Notes: generated by a model not told the origin, from the letters alone. 64,000 nucleotides of DNA from Pseudalkalibacillus hwajinpoensis (GCF_015234585.1 NZ_JADFCM010000001.1:1302001-1366000), one strand, 5' to 3'; positions 26,046-35,471 are shown, counted from the first letter of the stretch. Program-made: numbers and translations.

Positions 26046-27623
26046 ATGCAGGACTTAATTGCACCTGAACATTACAATCTAACAAGCGAGATGGAGCGCT
26101 TTACTTCTAAAGAAGATAAAGTGGCCCTAAAATGGCGAAGTGATCAAGGCGAAGTTCAAGAAATTACATATAAACATTTATTTGAAAAGGCGAATCGCAT
26201 CGCTGGCGCGTTAACTGCCCAGGGATTAACAAGTCAAGATCGTGTTTTGATCATGATGCCGAGGTTAATTGATACATATGCCGTATACATTGCCTGTTTG
26301 AAAGCGGGTCTTGTCGTAATTCCTTCTTCAGAAATGTTGAGAAAAAAAGATTTGATCTATCGAATTAATCATGCTGAAGCAAAAGCAGTTATCTGTGAAG
26401 CAGAACTTATTGAATCATTTGAAGGTGTAGAAGACGAAGCGCCTTCTTTAGAACATAGATTCATTGTAGGCAATCGTGCTAATGGATGGATATCTTTACT
26501 GGATGAAGCTAAAAATGAAAGCGCTTCTTTCGTTGGTGTGGCCACATCAAGAGAAGACATGGCATTCCTTTCCTATACGTCTGGAACAACGGGAAATCCT
26601 AAAGGCGTTGTTCATAGTCATGGTTGGGCATATGCTCATTTAAGAACTTCTTCAGCCTCATGGCTCGATATTCATGAGGGAGATAACGTTTGGGCAACTG
26701 CAGGACCAGGGTGGCAAAAATGGATTTGGAGCCCTTTTGTTGCCACATTATGTAGTGGCGCAACTGGTTTTGTTTATAGTGGTAAATTTGATCCAGAAGC
26801 GTACCTTGTTTTTCTTTCAGAATATGATATTAATGTTTTATGTTGTACACCAACAGAGTATCGCTTAATGGCAAAGGTAGATGATTTAACTAGGTACAAA
26901 TTGCCTGCTCTCAGAAGCGCCGTTTCAGCTGGTGAGCCGCTTAATCGTGAAGTAATTGATACGTTTAGAAAATATTTTCAGGTTGATGTCAGAGACGGCT
27001 ATGGTCAAACTGAGAATACATTACTTGTTGGCATTCTAAAAGGCATGGAAGTAAAGCCAGGTTCAATGGGGAAACCAACACCTGGTAATCAAGTGGATAT
27101 TATTAATGAAGATGGTCAACCTGTCCAATTTGGAGAAGTGGGGGACATTGCCGTCCATAAGGATGTACCTGCTCTTTTCAAACGGTACTATAAGGATCAG
27201 GAGCGTACGCAAATGGCCTACAGAGGTGACTATTACTTAACGGGGGATAAAGCTTCCAAAGATGAGGATGGTTACTTTTGGTTTGAAGGTAGAGGTGATG
27301 ATATTATCATTAGCTCCGGATATACAATTGGACCATTTGAAGTAGAGGATGCTCTTGTGAAACACCCGGCTGTACAGGAGTGTGCGGTCGTCGCAAGTCC
27401 TGATGAAGTTCGCGGTAATATAGTAAAAGCGTATATTGTACTGAAAGATCCCAATCAAGCGGGAGATGCTTTAGTTCGTACACTACAAGATCATGTGAAA
27501 GAGCTAACTGCGCCTTATAAATATCCAAGAAAAGTTGAATTTATTGAAGAACTTCCGAAAACAACTTCAGGTAAAATTAGAAGAATCGAACTTCGTCAAA
27601 AAGAAACTCTTGGGGCGTCTTAG
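26046..27623 (+). CDS. AMP-forming acyl-CoA synthetase (YtcI/MbcS-like)
   Basis: A 525-residue ANL-family acid:CoA ligase with YTSGTTGNPKG, GYGQTEN, the hinge DEDGYFWFEGRGDDII and the C-terminal catalytic Lys in PKTTSGKIRR. It is shorter than AcsA and closest in kind to Bacillus YtcI/MbcS, which activate short or branched-chain acids such as 2-methylbutyrate for branched fatty acid synthesis; substrate is inferred. AAAGGGGG precedes ATG 26046. It occupies the ytcI position after sspA. Confidence 0.82.
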   Translation: MQDLIAPEHYNLTSEMERFTSKEDKVALKWRSDQGEVQEITYKHLFEKANRIAGALTAQGLTSQDRVLIMMPRLIDTYAVYIACLKAGLVVIPSSEMLRKKDLIYRINHAEAKAVICEAELIESFEGVEDEAPSLEHRFIVGNRANGWISLLDEAKNESASFVGVATSREDMAFLSYTSGTTGNPKGVVHSHGWAYAHLRTSSASWLDIHEGDNVWATAGPGWQKWIWSPFVATLCSGATGFVYSGKFDPEAYLVFLSEYDINVLCCTPTEYRLMAKVDDLTRYKLPALRSAVSAGEPLNREVIDTFRKYFQVDVRDGYGQTENTLLVGILKGMEVKPGSMGKPTPGNQVDIINEDGQPVQFGEVGDIAVHKDVPALFKRYYKDQERTQMAYRGDYYLTGDKASKDEDGYFWFEGRGDDIIISSGYTIGPFEVEDALVKHPAVQECAVVASPDEVRGNIVKAYIVLKDPNQAGDALVRTLQDHVKELTAPYKYPRKVEFIEELPKTTSGKIRRIELRQKETLGAS

Positions 27624-27639
27624 AATAGAGGATACAGTA

Positions 27640-27682
27640 AAAAATAAGAAGAAGACCTTTGAGGTCTTCTTCTTATTTTTTT
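27640..27682. terminator. bidirectional terminator between the acyl-CoA synthetase gene and murG2
   Basis: AATAAGAAGAAGACCT/AGGTCTTCTTCTTATT hairpin flanked by A and T runs. Confidence 0.88.
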
Positions 27683-28743
27683 GCTTTATTTTTAATTAAA
27701 GCTTCAATCTTATTTGCCTGATCTCCTGCATTATCCTGTTCCATTGCTTTTATATATGTCGAGCGGTTCTCAAATGTTTCACGTACGGATTTTAAGAAAG
27801 AAGCGTCTGATAAATCTTCCTCCAATAGAACATTCGCATAGCCTGATTTCTGGAACGATTGGGCGTTCAAAATTTGGTCCCCTCTACTTGCAGCTCTTGA
27901 TAATGGGATGAGCAACATTGGTTTTTTCAATGCAAGGAACTCAAAAATAGAATTTGAACCAGCTCTTGAGACAATTAAATCAGCCATGGCTAATAAGTGA
28001 GGAAGTTCATCTGTTACATACTCGAATTGCTTATACCCCTGCATTTGCAAATTTCCATCCACTTGCCCTTTACCGGTAAGGTGGAGAATATCATATGTTT
28101 GTAAAAGCTCATCTAACTGATTGCGAACAGCTTCATTGATTCGTTTTGCACCAAGACTTCCGCCCATAATTAACATAACAGGCTTTGTCCCAGTGAATCC
28201 GGCAAAAGAAAGGCCAGTGGAGCGTTTGCCACTTTTCAGTTCATCACGAACAACTGCGCCGATATATTCCGCTTTGCTTTCAGGTAAATGGTTTACCGTT
28301 TCAGGGAAAGTTGTACATACCTTTGAGGCGAAAGGGATGGCTACTTTGTTAGCGAGTCCCGGTGTTAAATCAGATTCATGAATAATGACAGGAACTCCAT
28401 TCATCTTTCCGGCGATTACGACAGGTACAGATACAAATCCACCTTTAGAGAAAATGACAGAAGGCTTTTCACGTTTAATAATGGAAAAAGCCTCTCCTAC
28501 GCCTTTAATTACTTTAAAAGGATCTTTGAAGTTATTCCAGTCAAAATATCTTCTTAGCTTTCCGGTAGCAACATGATGATAAGTAACCCCTTTGACAGGT
28601 TCAATTAACTGACGTTCAATGCCGTTCTCAGAACCGATATAATGGATATCCCAGTCGTCTTTTAAGAAACGAGGAATTAGTGCTAAATTAACTGTAACGT
28701 GCCCTGCAGAGCCGCCACCTGTAAATAAGATTTTCTTTTTCAA
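27673..28743 (-). CDS. murG2: MurG-type UDP-GlcNAc:lipid I transferase, second-type paralog
   Basis: A 356-residue GT28 glycosyltransferase. It has [16 protein letters not shown] at the N-terminus, [28 protein letters not shown] and [15 protein letters not shown], all MurG blocks. The canonical GGTGGH is replaced by GGSAGH, as in the second MurG of the B. cereus group. MurG adds GlcNAc to lipid I to give lipid II. The main murG normally sits in the dcw cluster, so this is likely an extra copy. Monocistronic, convergent with the acyl-CoA synthetase gene. Confidence 0.82.
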   Translation of the reverse strand: MKKKILFTGGGSAGHVTVNLALIPRFLKDDWDIHYIGSENGIERQLIEPVKGVTYHHVATGKLRRYFDWNNFKDPFKVIKGVGEAFSIIKREKPSVIFSKGGFVSVPVVIAGKMNGVPVIIHESDLTPGLANKVAIPFASKVCTTFPETVNHLPESKAEYIGAVVRDELKSGKRSTGLSFAGFTGTKPVMLIMGGSLGAKRINEAVRNQLDELLQTYDILHLTGKGQVDGNLQMQGYKQFEYVTDELPHLLAMADLIVSRAGSNSIFEFLALKKPMLLIPLSRAASRGDQILNAQSFQKSGYANVLLEEDLSDASFLKSVRETFENRSTYIKAMEQDNAGDQANKIEALIKNKAKK

Positions 28744-28914
28744 CGAGATTTCCTCACCTTCAACAATTGTCTTGCATATACTCTTTGTTATTCTTATTGT
28801 ATCATGATTGAAAAATCAACCAAGAGTTTGATGAAAAACCAGAAGATTCACAGTTTATATGAGGAATGATACAATTAGCTCACAATTTACATTTACATAA
28901 AGGAGAGAACATCA

Positions 28915-30522
28915 GTGGGAACGCTTTGGTTTGGTGGTAAGATCTATACGCTTGAACATGAAAATGAAACGGTAGAAGCCGTCTATACAGAAAATGGCCG
29001 TATCAAAAAGGTCGGGTCTAAATCAGAACTAACCTCTATGTTCGAGAAGGAAATGACAGAAAAGCATGATTTAAAAGGAAATGTCATGATTCCTGGTTTT
29101 GTGGATAGTCATCTCCACATGATTGGACATGGAGAAAAACTTCTGCGTCTCGATTTATCTGAGGCTACTTCAGCGGAAGAGATGAAAAGACATCTGATTA
29201 ACAAAGTGAATGATACAGCCTCATTTGACTGGGTGATTGGGGAAGGTTGGAATGAAAACAACTTTCAGGACCGCAAAATCTTCCACCGTGATGAATTAGA
29301 TGATATTGCTCCAAATAATCCAATGATGTTAACAAGAGTGTGTAGACATGCCATACTTGCGAATTCGATAGCCCTTGATCTTGCAGGTATAACGGATGAT
29401 ACACCAGATCCTGAAGGTGGCGTAATCATGAGAGATAATGAAGGCAGAGCAACTGGTTATTTATTGGATCGTGCCCAGGAACTAGTGAAGGATGCTATGC
29501 CTGAAGTAAGTACTGAATACCTTGAAAAAGCTCTGTCTTGCTCAGTCGATGACCTTGTAGCGAAAGGCGTTACGGGTGGTCATAGTGAAGATCTAAATTA
29601 CTATGGTGGTTTTAAACGTACTTATGAGACTTTTGTAAATGTTATCAACGGACAACGTAAATTTAGAGCTAATTTATTAGTCCATCATGAAGTAATCGAG
29701 CAGATGCGCAAGCAAGGATTAGGTTTCGGTGATGGAACAAATTATGTGGAGCTAGGTGCGATGAAGATTTTTGCTGATGGCGCACTTGGTGGACGTACTG
29801 CTTTATTGAGCGATCCATACAATGATTCTCCTGATACGTCAGGAGTTGCGATTCATAGCATTGAAGGACTTGCCGAACTTGTGAAGAAAGCAAGGGTTCA
29901 TGGTATGCCTGTTGCTATTCATGTGATTGGTGATCTGGCACTCGAGTATGCAATTGAAGCGATTGAACAGTATCCTGCTCCATATGGGCTTAGAGATCGC
30001 CTTATCCATACGCAGGTCATGCGTGATGATTTGTTGAAACGATTAAAAGAACTTTCAGTTATTCTTGATATTCAGCCAAGATTTGTCGCTTCGGATTTTC
30101 CATGGGTAATGGAGCGTCTCGGCGAAGCAAGAATGACATGGTCATTTGCGTGGAAAACGCTGCTTGATAGCGGCGTCCCAATTGCAGGTGGATCAGATGC
30201 ACCGATTGAACCTGTGAATCCATTATTAGGTATTCATGCAGCAGTTACGCGAAAGCGTCCTGAGGAAACACATAGTGGATATTATCCTGAACAGAAATTA
30301 TCTGTGTTTGAGAGCGTCTCACTTTTTACTAAAGGAAGTGCGTTTGCAATTGGAAGAGAACATGAAAGAGGTTTGATTAAAGAGAACTTTGAAGCGGATT
30401 TCACTGTATTAAATCGCGATATTTTTAATTGTGATCCAGACCTTATTCTTGAAACAGAGGCTGTTATGACAGTGATTGATGAAACAATTGTTTATCAAAA
30501 AGAGCGTGGTTCTCTCTTATAG
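28915..30522 (+). CDS. ytcJ: YtcJ-like amidohydrolase
   Basis: A 535-residue amidohydrolase-superfamily protein of the YtcJ/NfdA (amidohydrolase 3) type. It has VMIPGFVDSHLHMIGHGEK with the first metal His pair, FADGALGGRTALL, VAIHVIGDLA and GGSDAPIEPVNPL with the late metal Asp. Substrates are unknown; NfdA-like enzymes deformylate N-substituted formamides. It starts at GTG 28915 behind AAGGAGAG. B. subtilis also has ytcJ between ytcI and nadF2 (ytdI). Confidence 0.85.
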   Translation: MGTLWFGGKIYTLEHENETVEAVYTENGRIKKVGSKSELTSMFEKEMTEKHDLKGNVMIPGFVDSHLHMIGHGEKLLRLDLSEATSAEEMKRHLINKVNDTASFDWVIGEGWNENNFQDRKIFHRDELDDIAPNNPMMLTRVCRHAILANSIALDLAGITDDTPDPEGGVIMRDNEGRATGYLLDRAQELVKDAMPEVSTEYLEKALSCSVDDLVAKGVTGGHSEDLNYYGGFKRTYETFVNVINGQRKFRANLLVHHEVIEQMRKQGLGFGDGTNYVELGAMKIFADGALGGRTALLSDPYNDSPDTSGVAIHSIEGLAELVKKARVHGMPVAIHVIGDLALEYAIEAIEQYPAPYGLRDRLIHTQVMRDDLLKRLKELSVILDIQPRFVASDFPWVMERLGEARMTWSFAWKTLLDSGVPIAGGSDAPIEPVNPLLGIHAAVTRKRPEETHSGYYPEQKLSVFESVSLFTKGSAFAIGREHERGLIKENFEADFTVLNRDIFNCDPDLILETEAVMTVIDETIVYQKERGSLL

Positions 30523-30591
30523 AAAAATTCTTTACTAATAAAAATCTATGTGAGCTTATATTGTTGATAACTCGGTTTTTTAGCTTAAAGC

Positions 30592-30644
30592 GATTGGTTA
30601 TCACCGATCGTAAATGAGCCGAAGTTCAACGATGTTCGTTAACA
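30592..30644 (+). repeat. diverged intergenic repeat, copy 2 (after ytcJ)
   Basis: Matches 15183-15235 at 37 of 53 positions without gaps, same strand. It contains an internal hairpin CGATTGG/CCGATCG (30591-30610). Like copy 1 it lies between a gene end and a strong terminator. Confidence 0.5.
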
Positions 30645-30654
30645 TAGTCAATAA

Positions 30655-30689
30655 AAAAGAAGCGCCGCACATTTTTGCGGCGCTTCTTT
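30655..30689. terminator. bidirectional terminator between ytcJ and nadK2
   Basis: AAAGAAGCGCCGCA/TGCGGCGCTTCTTT, 14-bp stem, between convergent genes. Confidence 0.9.
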
Positions 30690-30692
30690 CGT

Positions 30693-31490
30693 TTAGAGGA
30701 AACTTCTTTGAACTTTATGCCAGAAAGAATTGTTTTTAAGCTTAACCGTTTTAATGCGTTTTTCTGGGATATGAATTTGAATTTCCTGAGCATGCTGAAT
30801 ACTCATTGCTTCGTTGTCAATACCAATAACAGGATAATCATTACCATCCTGAATAACTTGAAGAGAAAGCGTTCTCTCATCACTCAATATAAAAGGAGAG
30901 CCAAGCGTTCGGTAATGATTATTGTTTAGTGAAGCGAGTTCACTTACTTGCATACAAGCAAGCTTAGGATCTACCACAGCACCGTTTACGGACTTGTTAT
31001 ACGCCGTGCTTCCTGTTGGTGTAGAAACAATGAGACCATCTCCACGAAATGTTTCAAAGTGAAAATCTTCCACATAAACTTCCATGGCAAGTGTCTTAAT
31101 AATTGACGAACGAATGGTGCACTCGTTCAAGCAATAGAAGGATGATTCATTGTTCACTTTTACTTCAATCGTCGGGTAACGGCGAACTTCAATGCCTTCT
31201 GATAAAATGTCTCCCACCATATTTTGGATGTTATCGATGTGGAAATCACAATAAAATCCGAGCTCACCAGTAGAAATTCCTACATAAAGGCAATCTTCTC
31301 TGAAACCTGTTTTTCTAACGGCTTGAAGGAAAGCGCCATCTCCTCCAATACTTGCAATAATGCTTGCCTCTTCAGGGGTTTCTACGATATGAAAATCGTT
31401 TTTTTCTGCTAGTGCCTTTAAGGGTTCTACTTTCTCCTGAATTTCTTTTGACTGCTTATAGAAAAAAAACAAATTCCGTCGATTTGGCAT
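30693..31490 (-). CDS. nadK2: NAD kinase 2 (YtdI type)
   Basis: Phosphorylates NAD to NADP. The 265-residue protein has GGDG at 49-52 (SIGGDGAFL), NECTIRSS and TPTGSTAYNKS, the NAD kinase motifs. Bacilli carry two NAD kinases; position next to sppA identifies this as the YtdI type. ATG 31490 is preceded by GGGAGGAATTC. Terminator at 30655. Confidence 0.92.
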   Translation of the reverse strand: MPNRRNLFFFYKQSKEIQEKVEPLKALAEKNDFHIVETPEEASIIASIGGDGAFLQAVRKTGFREDCLYVGISTGELGFYCDFHIDNIQNMVGDILSEGIEVRRYPTIEVKVNNESSFYCLNECTIRSSIIKTLAMEVYVEDFHFETFRGDGLIVSTPTGSTAYNKSVNGAVVDPKLACMQVSELASLNNNHYRTLGSPFILSDERTLSLQVIQDGNDYPVIGIDNEAMSIQHAQEIQIHIPEKRIKTVKLKNNSFWHKVQRSFL

Positions 31491-31712
31491 GTGAATTCCT
31501 CCCTGTCTATCTGTTTGTCTTCTTTACTTTATCATTATCCCTTTTTAGAAAAAAGAAAAAATTATGATTTCGTTCGATTATTCAAGGCTATGAACGATTG
31601 CGGAAAGAAGAGTAAAGTGTACTTTCTATGGTTCCCTATCTCGTCACACTAAATTTGTTCAAACACTTCTAAGGAGTGCGATTCCTTATTTTGTATGGTA
31701 TTCTCAAAAATA

Positions 31713-31739
31713 TGAAACCAATAAGTTGGCTTCATCGTA
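31713..31739 (+). promoter_or_regulatory. sigma-W-type promoter of sppA-yteJ
   Basis: TGAAAC at 31713-31718, a 17-nt spacer and CGTA at 31736-31739 match the sigma-W consensus TGAAAC-N16/17-CGTA at every defined base. In B. subtilis sppA-yteJ is a sigma-W operon. Confidence 0.8.
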
Positions 31740-31774
31740 CATAAGATAGCATCAGGATATAGAGGAGGCTTACT

Positions 31775-32770
31775 ATGAATGGAAAACGATGGATCGCCCT
31801 CGGCATTACCGTTGTTTTGATTATCGTATCAATCGGGTTTAATTTTGTTTCTAGTCTGGCATTTGGAGGATGGCAAGAAGAAATGAGCGCAACGGACCAA
31901 TTTGCAGAGACGGTTATTGAAGAAGGTAGTAGTTCGAATAAGATTGCGGTTTTGAATGTGGAAGGAGTTATTCAAGACACTGGCGCAAACACTAGTTTTC
32001 TTCCACAGTCTGGATACAATCATGCTGTGTTTATGAAACGTTTGGAGCATGCTGGGGAAGACAACAGTGTTAAAGGCATCATTTTAAGACTTAATACGCC
32101 AGGCGGCGGGGTAGTAGAAAGTGAAGAGATTCATGATAAGCTCTTAGAGATTAAAGAGAAAACGGATAAACCCATTTATGTATCAATGGGAAGCATGACG
32201 GCTTCTGCGGGTTATTATATTTCAGCTCCAGCTGATAAAATCGTTGCGAGTCCTTCCACGATTACAGGTTCCATCGGTGTTATTATGCAGTCGATGAACT
32301 ATGCAGAACTAGCTGAGAAGGTAGGAGTGAAGTGGGAGACAATTAAGAGCGGTCCACATAAAGATATTATGTCTCCTAGTCGTGAAATGACTGATGAAGA
32401 ACGGGACATTCTCCAATCAATGATTGATAATTCATATGATGAATTCGTTCGGGTAGTTAGTGAAGGTAGAGGAATGGATGAAAGTAAAGTGAGGGAGCTT
32501 GCTGACGGAAGAATTTATGATGGAAGGCAAGCGAAGGAAGTTAACCTTGTTGATGACCTGGGAAATCTTGAAGATACAATTGCCGGTATGAAAGAAGACG
32601 TGGGGGATCGTAAGTTACAAGTGGTTCAATATAAGCAAAACTTAGGATTAAACTCTCTCTTTGAAATGACGGCGGCTAAGCTCATGGGACCTGATAAAGA
32701 TCTCTTAGGCATCCAGCAGTTATTATCCACTCCACAATCCCCTGAGTTAATGTATTTATATTCTGAATAA
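31775..32770 (+). CDS. sppA: signal peptide peptidase SppA
   Basis: A 331-residue S49 serine protease of the membrane that degrades cleaved signal peptides and small peptides. One membrane helix lies at about 7-29. S144 in TASAGYY and K196 in GPHKD form the Ser-Lys dyad; their spacing of 52 equals the B. subtilis enzyme. AGAGGAGG precedes ATG 31775. It is the first gene of sppA-yteJ under an envelope-stress (sigma-W-type) promoter. Confidence 0.94.
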   Translation: MNGKRWIALGITVVLIIVSIGFNFVSSLAFGGWQEEMSATDQFAETVIEEGSSSNKIAVLNVEGVIQDTGANTSFLPQSGYNHAVFMKRLEHAGEDNSVKGIILRLNTPGGGVVESEEIHDKLLEIKEKTDKPIYVSMGSMTASAGYYISAPADKIVASPSTITGSIGVIMQSMNYAELAEKVGVKWETIKSGPHKDIMSPSREMTDEERDILQSMIDNSYDEFVRVVSEGRGMDESKVRELADGRIYDGRQAKEVNLVDDLGNLEDTIAGMKEDVGDRKLQVVQYKQNLGLNSLFEMTAAKLMGPDKDLLGIQQLLSTPQSPELMYLYSE

Positions 32771-32783
32771 GGAGGCAGGTAGA

Positions 32784-33257
32784 ATGGATGAAACAATGAG
32801 TACGACTGCCTCTCCCGCATCGTTAGAGAAAGAAGTGAAGCACGAACGTTTTGCTGGCTTCTGGATGCGCTTTTGGGCATATTTAGTTGATATTATTGTT
32901 GTAGCAAGTTTGAATGGAATTCTGATTACTCCTATGATCAGAGGGTTTGATCTTCCTGCAAATGAACCTGCCTATCTGCCGTTACAGGCGATATTAACAG
33001 GTATCGTGTATTACGCTTATTTTATACTGATGACTAAGTTCTTATCTCAAACGCTAGGGAAAATGCTTTTTGGTTTAAGGGTAACCTCTGTTAAAAGTAC
33101 GACTTTAACATGGGGAACGGTTATTTTTAGAGAAGGTATTGGACGATTTATTAGTAAGACAATCTTATTTGTTGGTTTCCTTGTCGTTGCTTTTACGAAA
33201 AAGAAACAAGGAATCCATGATTTGTTCGCTGATACAATTGTTGTGCACGAAGAATAG
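32784..33257 (+). CDS. yteJ: YteJ, RDD-family membrane protein
   Basis: A 157-residue RDD protein with GFWMRFWAYLVDIIVVASL at about 28-46 (the Arg and Asp of RDD), a second helix, GKMLFGLRVTSV, and further hydrophobic segments. It is 13 bp after sppA and the two form the known sppA-yteJ unit, linked in B. subtilis to resistance against lantibiotics. GGAGGCAGG precedes ATG 32784. Confidence 0.9.
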   Translation: MDETMSTTASPASLEKEVKHERFAGFWMRFWAYLVDIIVVASLNGILITPMIRGFDLPANEPAYLPLQAILTGIVYYAYFILMTKFLSQTLGKMLFGLRVTSVKSTTLTWGTVIFREGIGRFISKTILFVGFLVVAFTKKKQGIHDLFADTIVVHEE

Positions 33258-33267
33258 GAAGATACTG

Positions 33268-33305
33268 AATGAATAAACCTGTCCATATTGGGCAGGTTTA
33301 TTTTA
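33268..33305 (+). terminator. terminator of sppA-yteJ
   Basis: AATAAACCTG/CAGGTTTATT hairpin followed by T. It lies inside a spurious upstream extension of the ytfI frame. Confidence 0.75.
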
Positions 33306-33364
33306 TACTCTATTTTCATGAATACTGTCTCAAAATAGAAAGGTATATGGGAGGAGGCTATTCA

Positions 33365-33964
33365 TTGATTATTATTATTGTTGCTATATTTGGCTTATTA
33401 GTGATCGCCTCCTTACCCCTTATTGTTTTTTCGACAGTAAGAGTAACGTTCACAATAGAACACTCTTCTTCAGTTGAAGAAATTCAAATAGCGGTGAAAG
33501 CCCTCTTCGGATTAGTTATTTATGAGACAACCATACCACTTGAAACGTTATTAGAAGGTGGGGAAGAGGCTGTCAAAGCAAGCAAAGAAGAAGAGGGGCT
33601 AAAAGGTGATCTCAAAGAGGTCATCCAGTTACTGAAAAAAACGCTTGGGGCTAAAACATCTGTTTTGTTTTTTCTTAGGAAGACGCGATTTCGAACGATT
33701 CAATGGGAAACAAATTTTGGAATGGGAAACGCGGCAAGTACTGCAGTAGTAGCTGAACTGATTATGAATACAAAAGTCGCTATCTTCACACTTCTATCAC
33801 ATTACTCTAATCTTCATTCAGTCCCTCAACTCATCGTAACACCAATTTATGAAGTGAAAACGATTCAAACTTATATACGATGCATGATTACATTTAAACT
33901 GGGGCATGCTATGATCGCGGCAATTAAATTAATGAAGTCTCAAAAGAATGTGCAGGAGGCTTAG
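33365..33964 (+). CDS. ytfI: YtfI, DUF2953 membrane-anchored protein
   Basis: A 199-residue protein with one N-terminal membrane helix (LIIIIVAIFGLLVIASLPLIVF) followed by a soluble region rich in charged residues. It matches the YtfI/DUF2953 layout; function unknown. TTG 33365 is chosen because GGGAGGAGG lies 7 nt upstream; the longer frame from 33269 runs through the sppA-yteJ terminator. Its end lies 31 nt before ytfJ, an operon seen in other Bacillus. Confidence 0.82.
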   Translation: MIIIIVAIFGLLVIASLPLIVFSTVRVTFTIEHSSSVEEIQIAVKALFGLVIYETTIPLETLLEGGEEAVKASKEEEGLKGDLKEVIQLLKKTLGAKTSVLFFLRKTRFRTIQWETNFGMGNAASTAVVAELIMNTKVAIFTLLSHYSNLHSVPQLIVTPIYEVKTIQTYIRCMITFKLGHAMIAAIKLMKSQKNVQEA

Positions 33965-33995
33965 CGGTTTAGTAAGTGAAGGAGGAAAACACAAA

Positions 33996-34529
33996 ATGCC
34001 TGAACATCCAATTGAAGGACTTATGCAGACTGCAATGGAAAATCTGAAAGACATGATTGATGTAAACACGATTATAGGTGATCCTGTCGAAACCCCTGAT
34101 GGAAGCGTCATTCTAACGGTGTCAAAGGTTGGATTTGGATTTGCTGCTGGTGGTAGTGAATTTATGCTAAAGCAACAGTCCAATCAGCGTGATCAGCAAG
34201 GGCAAAGCAAAGGCGATCCTTTTGGTGGAGGTAGTGGTGGTGGTGTTTCCATAACGCCAATTGCGTTTTTAATTGTAAGTGCTGGCGATATAAAGATGAT
34301 ACACCTTGATAACACCACACATCTTTATGAGAGATTGCTCGATCTTGCCCCACAGGCAATTGAAAAAGTACAAAGCATTCTTCAGAATATGAATCATGAG
34401 ACTAAGGGGAGAAGAGGAAACGATCACCAAAGCGATTCACAATCTTCGCGACATACATCCCAAGGAAAACACCTCTTCCGTGGTCATAAGAGACAGCAGG
34501 ATGACGATAAGCAGGATTTGGATTTTTAA
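33996..34529 (+). CDS. ytfJ: YtfJ / GerW-family spore protein
   Basis: A 177-residue protein of the GerW family, needed in B. subtilis for normal spore germination with L-alanine. It shows HPIEGLMQTAMENLKDMIDVNTIIGDPV, VSKVGFGFAAGGSEF and VSITPIAFLIVSAGDIKMI, the family blocks, with a Gly-rich linker between and a basic, polar C-terminus. ATG 33996 follows GGAGGAAAAC; the in-frame ATG 33948 would overlap the end of ytfI and carry no good ribosome-binding site. Confidence 0.92.
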   Translation: MPEHPIEGLMQTAMENLKDMIDVNTIIGDPVETPDGSVILTVSKVGFGFAAGGSEFMLKQQSNQRDQQGQSKGDPFGGGSGGGVSITPIAFLIVSAGDIKMIHLDNTTHLYERLLDLAPQAIEKVQSILQNMNHETKGRRGNDHQSDSQSSRHTSQGKHLFRGHKRQQDDDKQDLDF

Positions 34530-34557
34530 GCTACTTTTAATTAAAGTAGCTTTTTTA
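34528..34557 (+). terminator. terminator of ytfIJ
   Basis: AAGCTACTTT/AAAGTAGCTT stem and T6. Confidence 0.88.
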
Positions 34558-34669
34558 AATGGTCTTTAGATTCGATTCTTCTGCCATTGTGGGTTATTCT
34601 AGAAAACTAAGTCGCATTAATCGAACATAAATACCTCTGATTCATAAAAACTGAGTTAGAAAGCCTTAG

Positions 34670-34728
34670 CTGATTTCTTGAAATCAGAAGCGATGGCATA
34701 TATGATGAAAACAGTCGTACATACGACC
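34670..34728 (+). promoter_or_regulatory. tpx promoter with two perfect palindromes
   Basis: TTGAAA (34678-34683), 17-nt spacer, TATGAT (34701-34706). CTGATTT-CTTG-AAATCAG (34670-34687) covers the -35. GTCGTA-CA-TACGAC (34714-34727) covers the predicted start. Confidence 0.65.
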
Positions 34729-34749
34729 AATTATGAAGGAGGTATGAAC

Positions 34750-35247
34750 ATGGCTAATATTACATTTAAAGAAACGCCGATGACACTTTTAGGGGAAGAA
34801 GTAAAAGCAGGGGACAAAGCGCCTGATTTTACTGTTCTTGCTAATGATCTATCTGAAAAAACGCTTGATGATTATGCAGGTATTCGTCTCATTAGTGTCG
34901 TACCATCACTAGATACAGGCGTTTGTGATGCTCAAACACGTAAATTTAACGAAGAAGCTGCTAAGCTTGATAACGTGAAAGTGTTAACAATTAGCGCTGA
35001 CCTCCCATTTGCACAGAAGCGCTGGTGCGGTGCTGCTGGAATTGAAGATGCTATTACTTTATCTGATCATCGCGATCTTTCATTTGGTAAAGCTTTTGGC
35101 GTAGCGATGGAAGAGCTTCGTTTATTAGCAAGAGCTGTTTTCGTAGTAAACAGTAAGGACGAAGTTGTATACACAGAATATGTTAGTGAAGCAACAAATC
35201 ACCCAGATTATGACGCTGCACTTAATGCCGCTAAGCAAGCTGAATAA
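34750..35247 (+). CDS. tpx: thiol peroxidase (atypical 2-Cys peroxiredoxin)
   Basis: Reduces peroxides with thioredoxin. The 165-residue protein has SLDTGVCD with the peroxidatic C59 and RWCGAAGI with the resolving C93. GAAGGAGG at 34735-34742 fixes the start at ATG 34750; ATG 34744 is too close, and a farther in-frame TTG at 34678 is the -35 box itself. Monocistronic, own promoter with palindromes, terminator at 35264. Confidence 0.95.
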   Translation: MANITFKETPMTLLGEEVKAGDKAPDFTVLANDLSEKTLDDYAGIRLISVVPSLDTGVCDAQTRKFNEEAAKLDNVKVLTISADLPFAQKRWCGAAGIEDAITLSDHRDLSFGKAFGVAMEELRLLARAVFVVNSKDEVVYTEYVSEATNHPDYDAALNAAKQAE

Positions 35248-35263
35248 TGTAAACAAACATGGC

Positions 35264-35297
35264 AAGGACTTCGATGATATGATCGGAGTCCTTTTTT
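35264..35297 (+). terminator. terminator of tpx
   Basis: AAGGACTTCGAT/ATCGGAGTCCTT (one mismatch) and T6. Confidence 0.85.
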
Positions 35298-35412
35298 AAA
35301 GGAATTGTTTTGTGATCTATAATTCATAGACGTTAGTGTAAAAAACTCTCGATTAGCCATAAACTTTTGCAAAGTATAAATAGTCTCTCTCGTAACAGAT
35401 GATCTTCCGATG

Positions 35413-35441
35413 TTGCGAAAGAACTCAAGACTGTTTACAAT
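35413..35441 (+). promoter_or_regulatory. sigma-A promoter of ytxK
   Basis: TTGCGA, 17-nt spacer, TACAAT; about 30 nt before the ytxK ATG. Confidence 0.65.
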
Positions 35442-35471
35442 AGAGACGGCGAACTGATAGGAGGCCAATCA

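Noticed and set aside
33269-33364. Longer ytfI reading from ATG 33269
   Set aside because: It runs through the sppA-yteJ terminator hairpin; TTG 33365 has GGGAGGAGG upstream.
35208-35468. Minus-strand 86-codon open frame between tpx and ytxK
   Set aside because: No ribosome-binding site, biased composition, overlaps the tpx terminator and the ytxK promoter.
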